The notes under the pieces are model-generated. The model ran no database searches. It was given only the letters and a program-made list of their open reading frames with translations, and had not been told where the DNA came from. The position numbers were made by a program, and so were the translations under genes. Shown here piece by piece: positions 41,447-49,801 of a stretch of DNA of 64,000 nucleotides. How positions within the stretch are numbered: position 1 is the stretch's first letter; each line of letters begins with the position of its first letter. This DNA comes from Microbacterium foliorum. GTDB taxonomy: Bacteria > Actinomycetota > Actinomycetes > Actinomycetales > Microbacteriaceae. The stretch spans positions 310,001 through 374,000 of the forward strand of contig NZ_CP031425.1 in NCBI RefSeq assembly GCF_003367705.1. The letters run 5' to 3'.

Positions 41447-42481
41447 TCACTCCTCTTCGACGAGTTCGCCGCGGATGCGGCGGAGGTCCTCCATGAGGGA
41501 GCCGATGAGGATCCAGTGCATCGACGACGGCGGGCGGATCACGAGCGGCGCCGTGAGCGCGGGGATCGCCGAGGTCAGCGCCTCGGGCTCGGGGGAGACA
41601 TCGGCGATCTGCACCGCGAGCCGCACATCGTGACCCGCCCGTCGCAACTGCTCGGCGATGGCCGCGACCGCCGGCTCCTGTCCGATCGAGTCGTCGTAGT
41701 GGTCGAAGTAGGCCCGGGTCATGCCGATCGTCTGGGTGACGATCGGTGAGAGACGTTCGAGCAGCGTGCGCATCTCGACGAGTTCCTCGCGGTGGGTCGA
41801 GCGCCGCGGATTCAGGGTGAGGGATTCTTCGCCGGCCGCGATCGAGGCCTCCGCAGAGTCCTTCATCGGACGCAGCAGCCGGGCCTCGAGCATGAGCTCC
41901 TGCAGCTTCGCCGGGGTCTGCGGCTCGGGAAGGGCGTCGGCGAGCCGGTCGAGGCTCGCGGCCAATTCGCTGCCGAGCAGGCCCAGATCTCGGCGGGCGG
42001 GCGCGACGAGCACGGGCGGCACGATCAGGGCGTTCACGACGATGCCGATGACCACGCCGATGAGGGTCTCCAGGATGCGGGCGATCGCGTAGTCGGGGGT
42101 CGAGCCCAGGGCGAGCACGAGCATCGCGGAGATCGCGACCTGGTTGCCGGTGCCCGGGGTCGCCCTCAGCGCCCAGGCGACGAGCATGGCCACGACGATG
42201 GCGAGCAGCACGATCCAGCTGGGCGACCCGAGCAGCAGCCCCAGCGCGACGGCGATCAGCACCCCGACGATGACGCCGATGCTGCGCTCCAGCGCCTTCG
42301 ACAGCGACTGGTTCACGCTCGGCTGCACGACCAGCAGGGCGGCGATCGCGGCGAACACCGGGAGCTGGCCCGGCGCGACCCAGCCTGCGAGCATCCACGC
42401 GGCGATCGTGGCCGCGGCGGATTTCACCACCTGCAGCAGGGGTGAGCGCTTCGAGGCGCGGATCGCGGCGTGGATGCGCAT
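41447..42481 (-). CDS. FUSC-family membrane protein (aromatic acid exporter type)
   Basis: 344 residues from ATG 42481 (MRIHAAIRAS). Six closely spaced hydrophobic segments cover about 20-170, including V-V-Q-P-S-V-N-Q-S-L and I-G-V-I-V-G-V, followed by a cytoplasmic helical domain of about 170 residues. This is half of the classical AaeB/FusC layout, and such short forms may dimerise. The family is linked to export of aromatic acids; substrate here unknown. An upstream in-frame start would add 21 polar residues. Confidence 0.88.
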   Translation of the reverse strand: MRIHAAIRASKRSPLLQVVKSAAATIAAWMLAGWVAPGQLPVFAAIAALLVVQPSVNQSLSKALERSIGVIVGVLIAVALGLLLGSPSWIVLLAIVVAMLVAWALRATPGTGNQVAISAMLVLALGSTPDYAIARILETLIGVVIGIVVNALIVPPVLVAPARRDLGLLGSELAASLDRLADALPEPQTPAKLQELMLEARLLRPMKDSAEASIAAGEESLTLNPRRSTHREELVEMRTLLERLSPIVTQTIGMTRAYFDHYDDSIGQEPAVAAIAEQLRRAGHDVRLAVQIADVSPEPEALTSAIPALTAPLVIRPPSSMHWILIGSLMEDLRRIRGELVEEE

Positions 42482-42600
42482 GCCGTCAACGCTACTCGGC
42501 GACCGCCTCTTTTCCGGCGCTCTGTCAACCCCTTCGCCTTTCACGGTGCGTTCGCGCTGAATGGAAGAACACGAACGACGACTCAGCAGAGGAGCATCCC

Positions 42601-43056
42601 ATGGTGCAGATCATCGAGACCACCGACGTCCACGTTCCGGTCGACATCGCGTACAACCAGTGGACCCAGTTCGAGAGCTTCCCGGAGTTCCTCGACGAGG
42701 TCGAATCCATCACGCAGATCGACGACACCCACAACCACTGGGTCGTGAAGGTCGGCGGGGCGACGCGCGAGTTCGACGCGGAGATCACCGAGCAGCACCC
42801 CGACGAGCGCGTCGCGTGGAACAGCGTCGGCGGCGACACCGAGCATGCGGGCGTCGTGACGTTCCACAAGCTCGAGGAGCTCACGACCCGCGTGACCGTG
42901 CAGATCGACTGGGAGCCGGAGGGGCTGCTCGAGAAGGTCGGCTCGCTGGTGGGCGCGGGCTCGCACGCGGTGAAGAAGGATCTGCAGAACTTCAAGGAGT
43001 TCATCGAGAAGCGCGGAGCCGAGACCGGCGCCTGGCGCGGCGACGTCGAGGCCTGA
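42601..43056 (+). CDS. SRPBCC-family protein (polyketide cyclase/dehydrase-like)
   Basis: 151 residues from ATG 42601 with AGAGGAG 7 nt upstream. It has the START-like fold pattern: V-H-V-P-V-D-I-A-Y-N-Q-W-T-Q-F-E-S-F-P-E-F, W-V-V-K-V-G-G, and a long C-terminal helix (V-K-K-D-L-Q-N-F-K-E-F-I-E-K). Close relatives in actinobacteria are stress-linked proteins of unknown ligand. A strong terminator follows. Confidence 0.88.
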   Translation: MVQIIETTDVHVPVDIAYNQWTQFESFPEFLDEVESITQIDDTHNHWVVKVGGATREFDAEITEQHPDERVAWNSVGGDTEHAGVVTFHKLEELTTRVTVQIDWEPEGLLEKVGSLVGAGSHAVKKDLQNFKEFIEKRGAETGAWRGDVEA

Positions 43057-43068
43057 GCGACACAACCC

Positions 43069-43107
43069 GAGGCCCGGGCGGAGATCTCGCATCTCCGTCC
43101 GGGCCTC
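43069..43107 (+). terminator. Hairpin after the SRPBCC gene
   Basis: 17-bp stem (one mismatch) GAGGCCCGGGCGGAGAT / ATCTCCGTCCGGGCCTC with a 5-nt loop, 12 nt after the stop, followed by GTTCT. Confidence 0.85.
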
Positions 43108-43212
43108 GTTCTGTGCGGATCGGGCGTCGTGCTCGCGAAGATAGGGCATTCTCCCGATGCCGGACGGGTACCTCAGAGCGGAGTGTGGAGACATCCCGAT
43201 AGAGGAGATGTC

Positions 43213-43500
43213 ATGTACGAGCACCCCTACCTCGCCTACGCCGTCACAGAGTCGCAGCAGGCCGAGATCCAGCAGGCCGCCGATCGCCGCCGCTTTCTCA
43301 TCGAGCACGCCGACCAGATCGTCCCCCGGGCGGCCGGGCCGCTCCGTCGGCTCGGACAGCGGATGCTGAGGGTCGCCCGCTCCGCTCGCGGCACGTCGAC
43401 CGGCCGCGTGAGCTCGGGGTCCCGCACCCCGGACGCCGCCGGTCACAACCCGATCGACCGTCCGTCGGCCGCCGGCTGCGAGCCGGCACCCGCGCGGTGA
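43213..43500 (+). CDS. Small hypothetical protein
   Basis: 95 residues from ATG 43213 with AGAGGAG 5 nt upstream. The first 45 residues are an amphipathic helical stretch (A-V-T-E-S-Q-Q-A-E-I-Q-Q-A-A-D-R-R-R-F), the rest is basic and Ser/Pro-rich. No known domain. Its TGA overlaps the GTG start of the large regulator, so the two may be translated together. Confidence 0.65.
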   Translation: MYEHPYLAYAVTESQQAEIQQAADRRRFLIEHADQIVPRAAGPLRRLGQRMLRVARSARGTSTGRVSSGSRTPDAAGHNPIDRPSAAGCEPAPAR

Positions 43501-46466
43501 GCCGCGCGTCCTCGTCGACCGATGGCAGAACCGGGCACGAGGTCGGAGGGGAATGGCACGATGAATCCGTGCCCCCTTCCGTTCCGAGCTCAGCGATGGT
43601 CGGCCGCGACGCCGAGCTGGCGACGATGCGCGGGAATTTCGAGCGCGTTCTGGAGGGTGCTCCGACGGCGTTGCTCGTCGAGGGCGAGGCCGGCATCGGC
43701 AAGTCCCGACTGCTGCGCGAGTTCTCCGCAGCGGTGCACGGACGCGCCGATGTGCACGTCGGCTGGTGCCTCGACCTCGGAGTATCCCGCACGCCGTTCG
43801 GACCGGTCACCGGCATCCTCCGCTCGATCGTCGCGAAGATGGGCGCCGAGAGCGTGCGCGAGGGGCTCGGCGCCGGAGCGGAGGCACTGGGCATGCTCCT
43901 GCCGGACCTCACTCCCGCCGAGCGCTCGCAGACGAGCCCCGATCGCCTGCGTGACGCGATCGCCTCGCTCATCGAGGCGGCGGCCGAGCGCGCACCGCAG
44001 GTCCTGGTCGTCGAAGATCTGCACTGGGCCGACGAATCCACGCTCGCACTCCTCTCGTTCCTGCTGCGGGCGCTCACCCGCGCGCGCATCCTCCTCGTCA
44101 TCACCTGTCGCAGCGACGACGTCCGCCGCGGTGATGCGGTGAGTCGGTTCATCGGGGAGTCCACGCGTGCGCGGCTTCTCGAACGGATCTCGCTCGACCG
44201 GCTCCACCCGTCGGCTGTCAGGCAGCTCGCCGAGGGGATCGTCGGGGCGCCGCTGTCCGATGCCGCGCTCGATCGCATCCACCAGCGTGCCGAAGGGGTG
44301 CCGTTCTTCGTCGAGGAGATCGCCGGATGCTCCACCGGTCCGATTCCCGGAAGCCTGCGCGACCTGCTGCTCGCGCGGTTCGACCGGCTCGGTGATGATG
44401 CGAAGCGGGTCGTGCAGGTCGCGTCGGGTGCCGAGCGGCCGCTCCCGCATCCGCTCGTGATGCGGCTCGCCGGGCTCCCTGAGGCCCGGTTCGACGATGC
44501 CATGCGCGAGGCCACGCGCAGCGGCATCCTCGTGGTGGTCGACGACGACTACCGCTTCCGCCACGCGCTGTTGCGCGAGGCCGTGCACGACGACCTTCTT
44601 CCTGGCGAGCGTGCGAGGTTGCACAGGTCGTACGCCGAGACGCTCGAGGAGCGCGGTCAGGGGGCCGAGGAAGCGGATGCCGCGGCACTCGCGTACCACT
44701 GGCAGCTCGCGCAGGACGATCGCCGAGCGCTCGCCGCCGCCGTCGTCGCGATGCTCGACGCCAAGTCGCGGTTCGCGTTCGCCAGCGCCGCGCGCTTCGG
44801 TGAACTCGCCCTCGATCTCTGGGTTCGAGTGCCCGACGCCGAGGATGTCATCGATCTCGATCGGTTCGAGCTGCTGCGCACCCTCGCCTCGGTGCTGCGC
44901 AACGCCGGTGATGGGGAGCGGGCGCTCGCGGTGGTCGACGCCGCGCTCGCCGAGGTCGATCCTGCTCTGATCGATGCGGGGATGCACGCGCGCCTCCTGC
45001 GTGACCGGGCCTACTATCTGATGAACCTCGGGCGCGCGGGGTCGATCGGGCTGCTGCAGCAGTCTCTCGGCATCCTCGACGGCGCGGTCGATGACGACCG
45101 CCTGCGTGCGTCGATCCTCAACCAGCTCGCGAGCCGTCTCATGATCACGGGGAGGCTCGAGGAGGCGATCGAGCTCGCCACGGAGGCGGGGGAGCGGGCG
45201 GTGCGCGCGGGATCCGACGACGAGGCGTCGATCGCCGCGAACGTGCGCGGAGGTGCGCGTGCCCACCTCGGCGACCTCGAGGCCGGGCACCGCGAGTACG
45301 CGCTGGCGCTTCGGCTCGCTCGCGGGACCAACGCGGAGATGCGCTATCGCGTCAACTACTCCGATCTGCTCGGCCTTCTGGGACGCTACCGTGATGCGGT
45401 GCACGTCGCCGAAGACGGGCTGGCTCCGGCACGGGCGTTCGGCGTGGAGCGCACGACCGGTGCGCTGATGACCCAGAACATGGCAGTGCCGCTGCTCGAA
45501 CTCGGCGAGGTCGAGCGCGTCGAGGGCATGCTGGCTCGGGAGCTCTCCCAGCGGACGCTCCGGATCTCGCACATGTATTCCACGATGACGCGCGTGCGGG
45601 TGCTGTCGTGGCGCGGTCGATACGACGACGCGGCCGATCTGCTGCGTGAGTGGCTGCCGTCGTTCGAGGAGACCGGTCGCGTGGAACGCCAGATCTGGTA
45701 CGACGGCGTGATGATGCGCGTCGCGGTCGCGGAGGCTCGTGCCGATCATGCCGACGCGCTCGCGGAGATCAGGGCCATGCTCGCCGACGAGGGACCGGTC
45801 TTCCTCCACCAGCGCCGACTCATGCTCGAGGCCGCGTGGCTGATCGCCGAGCGTCGGGCGGCCGGAGACGACGTGCGCGATGCTGCGGAGCAGGTGCGGG
45901 CAGCCTGGCTCGCGCAGTCGCCGCAGCTTCTCGGTGACCGATGGGGGATCATCCTCGAATCACTGCTCTCGCCGTCGATCCCGGCCCTGCATGAGGCGGT
46001 CGACCTCGCCGACGGCGACGACGTGCCGGTGACCTTCCGCATCATCACGCGGCTCGAGCTCGGTCGTCTGCTCGTGGACACGGGTGCGCGCGCCGAGGCC
46101 GCTGCGGTGATGGCGCAGGCACGGGATGAGGCGGAGCGTCTCGGACATGTGCCCCTGGCGCGGGTCGTCGGGGAGTTCTCCGCGGCGGCCGGGCTCGCGG
46201 TGGGGCTCGCGACGGCATCCGGGTACAGGCGGTCCGATGACCCGCTCGATACGCTCACCGCCAGGGAACTGCAGGTGCTGGAGCTCATCGCCGAGGGTCT
46301 CAGCAACCGCCAGATCGGCGACAGGCTCTTCATCAGCGCGAAGACCGTCAGCGTCCATGTGTCGGCCGTGCTGCGCAAACTCGAGGTCGGAACGCGCACC
46401 GAGGCTGCTGTCGTGCAACAGAAGCGGCGGTTAAGGGCAGATGGCCAGGGAGCCGTGATACGTTGA
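43497..46466 (+). CDS. Large ATP-binding LuxR-family regulator (LAL/MalT-like)
   Basis: Up to 989 residues. From GTG 43497 the Walker A motif G-E-A-G-I-G-K-S is at 63-70 and Walker B V-L-V-V-E-D-L-H-W-A-D near 163-173, an AAA_16 module; then a long TPR-like helical region, then a C-terminal LuxR helix-turn-helix (L-T-A-R-E-L-Q-V-L-E-L-I, V-S-V-H-V-S-A-V-L-R-K-L). GTG 43569 (V-P-P-S-V-P) is a shorter alternative that removes only unconserved sequence. It may sense a metabolite bound with ATP; target genes are unknown. Confidence 0.9.
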   Translation: MSRASSSTDGRTGHEVGGEWHDESVPPSVPSSAMVGRDAELATMRGNFERVLEGAPTALLVEGEAGIGKSRLLREFSAAVHGRADVHVGWCLDLGVSRTPFGPVTGILRSIVAKMGAESVREGLGAGAEALGMLLPDLTPAERSQTSPDRLRDAIASLIEAAAERAPQVLVVEDLHWADESTLALLSFLLRALTRARILLVITCRSDDVRRGDAVSRFIGESTRARLLERISLDRLHPSAVRQLAEGIVGAPLSDAALDRIHQRAEGVPFFVEEIAGCSTGPIPGSLRDLLLARFDRLGDDAKRVVQVASGAERPLPHPLVMRLAGLPEARFDDAMREATRSGILVVVDDDYRFRHALLREAVHDDLLPGERARLHRSYAETLEERGQGAEEADAAALAYHWQLAQDDRRALAAAVVAMLDAKSRFAFASAARFGELALDLWVRVPDAEDVIDLDRFELLRTLASVLRNAGDGERALAVVDAALAEVDPALIDAGMHARLLRDRAYYLMNLGRAGSIGLLQQSLGILDGAVDDDRLRASILNQLASRLMITGRLEEAIELATEAGERAVRAGSDDEASIAANVRGGARAHLGDLEAGHREYALALRLARGTNAEMRYRVNYSDLLGLLGRYRDAVHVAEDGLAPARAFGVERTTGALMTQNMAVPLLELGEVERVEGMLARELSQRTLRISHMYSTMTRVRVLSWRGRYDDAADLLREWLPSFEETGRVERQIWYDGVMMRVAVAEARADHADALAEIRAMLADEGPVFLHQRRLMLEAAWLIAERRAAGDDVRDAAEQVRAAWLAQSPQLLGDRWGIILESLLSPSIPALHEAVDLADGDDVPVTFRIITRLELGRLLVDTGARAEAAAVMAQARDEAERLGHVPLARVVGEFSAAAGLAVGLATASGYRRSDDPLDTLTARELQVLELIAEGLSNRQIGDRLFISAKTVSVHVSAVLRKLEVGTRTEAAVVQQKRRLRADGQGAVIR

Positions 46467-46544
46467 GCATGCGCGTATGTCGGACGTTCCGGCACGGCGC
46501 GGGTCGCGTAAGCGGCCGTTTTGAAAACAGAAAGTAGAAAACAC

Positions 46545-46748
46545 ATGGCCACTGGCACTGTGAAATGGTTCAACGCAGAAAAGGGCTTCGGCTTCATCGC
46601 TCCCGATGACGGCACGGACGACCTTTTCGCCCACTACTCGGCAATCACCGGCTCCGGTTTCAAGGAGCTTCGTGAGAACCAGAAGGTCGAATTCGACGCT
46701 GAGCGTGGCCCCAAGGGCATGCAGGCGGCGAACATCCGCGCTCTCTGA
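46545..46748 (+). CDS. Cold-shock protein (CspA family)
   Basis: 67 residues, the standard single OB-fold length. RNA-binding motifs RNP1 ([12 protein letters not shown], 7-18) and RNP2-type (D-L-F-A-H-Y-S-A-I) are intact. It binds single-stranded RNA and keeps it unfolded. The upstream 78 nt (46467-46544) is AT-richer and could be a structured leader. A clear intrinsic terminator follows. Confidence 0.96.
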   Translation: MATGTVKWFNAEKGFGFIAPDDGTDDLFAHYSAITGSGFKELRENQKVEFDAERGPKGMQAANIRAL

Positions 46749-46766
46749 GCGCGCATAGGCTTCCTG

Positions 46767-46802
46767 AAACCGGTCGGATCCTCACGGATCCGGCCGGTTT
46801 TT
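46767..46802 (+). terminator. Intrinsic terminator of the cold-shock gene
   Basis: AAACCGGTCGGATCC / GGATCCGGCCGGTTT with a 4-nt loop (one T-G pair), running into a T tract (GGTTTTTCT): a textbook rho-independent terminator, unusual here because most hairpins in the window lack the T run. Confidence 0.9.
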
Positions 46803-46827
46803 CTATGCCCCGGGGTGTTGGTGTGGT

Positions 46828-47487
46828 GCGGGGTCAGTTCGGCATCCGGATGCTGTGCGGGGTCAATTCGGCATCCGGATCCTGTGCGGGGTCCGTTCGG
46901 CATCCGGATCCTGTGCGGGGTCAGTTCGGCATCCGATTCGGCTATGCGGGATGCGCAACTGGCCCCGCTCGATCCCGCGGTGCGTGATTGACCCCGCCCA
47001 ACCCGCACAGCAGCGCGGTGTGCGGCTGGCCCGCTCGACTCCGGCTCGCCAGCGCAGTGCAGTGCGGTGCAGTGCGGTGCAGTCCGGCGCGGTGCGGTGT
47101 GCGGGGTCAATTCGGCATCCGGATGCTGGGCGGGGTCAGTTCGGCATCCGATTCGGCTGTGCGGGATGCGCAACTGGCCCCGCTCGATCCCGCGGTGCGC
47201 AATTGGCCCCGCCCAACCCGCACAGCAGCGCGGTGCGCAATCGATCCCGTTCGACTCCGCTCGCCGCTCGCCGATGGGGTGCGCAGCTGACCCCGATCGA
47301 TCCCGCTCGACTCCGGTCGCGGTGCGGGGTCAGTTCAGCATCCGGATGCTGGGCGGGGTCAGTTCCGCATCCGATTTGCCCGTTCGAGGTGCGCAACTGG
47401 CCCCGCTCAGCGGCGCAGTGCGCAACTGGCCCCGCTCGACTCAGCTCACCGGCGCACAGCAGCGCGATGCGCAATCGACCCCGCTCA
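46828..47487. repeat. Non-coding array: eight 29-bp units with inverted partner motifs
   Basis: Motif A (GCGGGGTCAGTTCGGCATCC plus GGAT) starts at 46828, 46857, 46886, 46915, then 47101, 47130, then 47324, 47353; within each cluster spacing is exactly 29 bp. Between and after clusters lies motif B, GCGCAACTGGCCCCGCTCGA and variants (near 46954, 46985, 47168, 47200, 47281, 47390, 47419, 47468), which is largely the reverse complement of motif A's first half. A block of about 90 bp (46930-47025) recurs nearly intact at about 47145-47240. Open frames here are on repeats and lack ribosome sites, so I call no gene. Confidence 0.9.
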
Positions 47488-47607
47488 CCCCGCTCGCCCG
47501 CTCGACCAGCTCGCCCCCCTACCGCGCGCCGCTGAAACCGCGGCGAGCGGGGCCCGGCGCGGACGCGAAGGAGGAGAGCGACCACGGAATACCGAGATGA
47601 GGGTTGC
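47488..47607. other. Spacer between the repeat array and the iron box
   Basis: GC-rich sequence with no recognisable gene; a GAAGGAGGAGAGCG purine run (47567-47580) looks like a ribosome-binding site but no plausible reading frame follows it. Confidence 0.4.
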
Positions 47608-47642
47608 CTAACAATCTGTTAGATTAGGCGAGGCTTACCAAA
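47608..47642 (+). promoter_or_regulatory. DtxR/IdeR-type iron box and adjacent palindrome
   Basis: TTAGGCGAGGCTTACCAAA (47624-47642) matches the 19-bp DtxR/IdeR consensus TTAGGTTAGGCTAACCTAA at 15 positions. Directly upstream is a perfect palindrome CTAACA-ATC-TGTTAG (47608-47622), a possible second site. Iron-loaded repressor bound here would shut the siderophore operon. Confidence 0.75.
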
Positions 47643-47693
47643 GCCCGGCGCACTCGCGCCGCACACCCCCACGCCAACCCGAAGGGCATGCCT

Positions 47694-48725
47694 GTGCGCA
47701 CCTCTCGTCTCCTCGCCGCCGGTGTCGCCGCGGCACTCGCCATCGGCCTCACCGCCTGCGCGACCTCCTCGAACGACAACGCGTCGGACTCGGCGGGCGG
47801 CAACCCCGCCGACGACAGCGCGTTCCCCGTGACGATCGAGCACGTGTACGGCGAGACCACGATCGAGTCGAAGCCCGAGCGCGTCGCGACGGTCGCCTGG
47901 GCGAACCACGAGGTTCCGCTGGCCCTCGGCATCGTGCCGGTCGGGATGAGCAAGGCGACCTGGGGCGATGACGACGACAACGGCATCCTCCCCTGGGTCG
48001 AGGACAAGCTCGACGAGCTCGGCGCCGACGAGCCGGTGCTGTTCGACGAGTCCGACGGCATCGACTACGAGGCCGTGGCCGACACGAACCCCGACGTCAT
48101 CCTCGCGGCATACTCCGGACTGACGCAGGAGGAGTACGACACCCTCTCGAAGATCGCCCCGGTCGTCGCCTACCCCGAGGTCGCCTGGGGCACTCCGGTC
48201 GACGAGATGATCGAGATGAACTCGAAGGCTCTCGGACTCGAAGAGCAGGGTGACGCTCTGATCGAGGAGCTGCACGCCGACGCCGCGAAGGCGCTCGAGG
48301 AGAACTCCGCACTCAAGGGCAAGAAGGTGCTGTTCGCCTACTTCGAGCCGGGCGACCTCAGCCAGGTCGGCTACTACACCGCCGTCGACACGCGCCCCGG
48401 CTACCTGCACGACGACCTCGGTCTGCCGCTGCCGAAGCTCGTCGAGGACAACGAGGACAGCGAAGAGTTCTCGCTTCTGGTCAGCGCCGAAGAGGCCGAC
48501 AAGTTCGACGACGTGGACGTCTTCGTCACGTATGGTGACGACTCGACGCTCGCGATGCTGCAGGGCGACCTGCTGCTGTCGAAGATCCCGGCCGTCGCCG
48601 CCGGCAACGTCGTCATCCTCCCGAACTCGACTCCGCTCGCCGCATCGGCGAACCCGTCGCCGCTGTCGATCCAATGGGGTCTGTCGGACTACCTCGCCCT
48701 GCTGGCGTCGCCGTTCACGAAGTGA
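47694..48725 (+). CDS. Iron-siderophore ABC transporter binding lipoprotein (FepB/FhuD type)
   Basis: 343 residues. Start GTG 47694 is preferred: GAAGGG lies 7 nt upstream, whereas for ATG 47688 it would be only 1 nt away. Signal peptide and lipobox L-T-A-C with Cys22. Type III binding-protein fold with E-R-V-A-T-V-A-W, long central helix, and N-P-D-V-I-L-A-A. It delivers ferric siderophore to the two FecCD permeases next in the operon. The siderophore type cannot be told. Controlled by the iron box upstream. Confidence 0.93.
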   Translation: MRTSRLLAAGVAAALAIGLTACATSSNDNASDSAGGNPADDSAFPVTIEHVYGETTIESKPERVATVAWANHEVPLALGIVPVGMSKATWGDDDDNGILPWVEDKLDELGADEPVLFDESDGIDYEAVADTNPDVILAAYSGLTQEEYDTLSKIAPVVAYPEVAWGTPVDEMIEMNSKALGLEEQGDALIEELHADAAKALEENSALKGKKVLFAYFEPGDLSQVGYYTAVDTRPGYLHDDLGLPLPKLVEDNEDSEEFSLLVSAEEADKFDDVDVFVTYGDDSTLAMLQGDLLLSKIPAVAAGNVVILPNSTPLAASANPSPLSIQWGLSDYLALLASPFTK

Positions 48726-48757
48726 CCTTCGGCGTCACCTTCTCGCACTGAATCCCC

Positions 48758-49801
48758 GTGACCGCTGTCACCCTCCCCATGCCGGGCACCGCACACCTGC
48801 GGCGCCCGGCGTGGGCGCGCTCGCTCTGGCTGCTCGTCGGAGTGGGCGTCGTGCTCGTGCTCTGCGTCCTGTCGATCTGCTTCGGCGTGCGCGCGGTGAG
48901 CATCGACGACGTCTTCGCCGCGCTCGCAGGTCAGGATGACACGCTCGCCCAGGCCGCGATCATCAAGCGCCTCCCGCGCACCCTGCTCGCGATCCTCGTC
49001 GGCGCGGCCCTCGCACTGTCGGGCGCGACCATGCAGGCGGTCACCCGCAACCCCATCGCCGACCCCGGCATCCTCGGCGTCTCGAACGGCGCCTCGCTGG
49101 CCGTCGTGATCGGACTCGCCTTCCTCGGCCTCACTGACGCATACAGCCAGATGGCATTGGCGATCGTCGGCGCGGCCCTCGCCGCCGTGTTCGTCTACAC
49201 AGTCGGGTCGCTCGGCAGAGGCGGTGCCACCCCCCTCAAGCTCGCCCTCGCGGGCGCGGCGACCTCTGCCGCCTTCGCCTCGCTCATCAGCGCGGTCATG
49301 CTGCCCCGCGTCGACCTGCTGCAGTCGTTCCAGTCCTGGCAGATCGGCGGAGTCGGCGGCGCGGAATGGCCGCGCATCGCGATCACCGCTCCCGTGCTCG
49401 CGCTCGGGGCGCTGATCTGCTTCCTCAGCGCACGCGGCATGAACTCCCTCGCGCTCGGCGACGACATGGCGAAGGGGCTCGGCGAGCACGTGTTCCGCAC
49501 GCGGCTGATGTCGGCCGTCGGCGCGGTGATCCTCGCCGGAGCCGCCACCGCGATCGCCGGTCCGATCGGATTCGTCGGCCTCGTGATCCCGCACGTGTGC
49601 CGGATGCTGATCGGCACCGACCACCGCTGGCTGCTGCCATTCTCGGCCGTCGCCGGAGCCGCGCTCCTGCTCGCGAGCGACGTCGTCGGCCGCGTGATCT
49701 CCCCCTCGTCGGAGGAGATCCAGGTCGGCATCATCACCGCGATCATCGGCGCCCCGTTCTTCATCTGGATCGTCCGCCGCCAGAAGGTGCGTGAACTGTG
49801 A
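48758..49801 (+). CDS. FecCD-family siderophore permease
   Basis: 347 residues from GTG 48758, about ten membrane helices. Family signatures: L-P-R-T-L-L-A-I-L-V-G-A-A-L-A-L-S-G-A-T-M-Q, N-P-I-A-D-P-G-I-L-G-V-S-N-G-A-S-L, and G-P-I-G-F-V-G-L-V-I-P-H-V-C-R. It forms half of the membrane channel with the next gene, which it overlaps by 4 nt. Confidence 0.95.
   Translation: MTAVTLPMPGTAHLRRPAWARSLWLLVGVGVVLVLCVLSICFGVRAVSIDDVFAALAGQDDTLAQAAIIKRLPRTLLAILVGAALALSGATMQAVTRNPIADPGILGVSNGASLAVVIGLAFLGLTDAYSQMALAIVGAALAAVFVYTVGSLGRGGATPLKLALAGAATSAAFASLISAVMLPRVDLLQSFQSWQIGGVGGAEWPRIAITAPVLALGALICFLSARGMNSLALGDDMAKGLGEHVFRTRLMSAVGAVILAGAATAIAGPIGFVGLVIPHVCRMLIGTDHRWLLPFSAVAGAALLLASDVVGRVISPSSEEIQVGIITAIIGAPFFIWIVRRQKVREL

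Noticed and set aside
46828..46943. CRISPR array (29-bp period resembles repeat length)
   Set aside because: Units are directly adjacent with no unique spacers, and no cas genes are in the window.
46855..47535. Long open frames (up to 226 codons) across the repeat array
   Set aside because: They run through tandem repeats in several frames, lack ribosome sites and read as low-complexity Arg/Pro/Ser sequence; absence of stops is explained by GC content and repetition.
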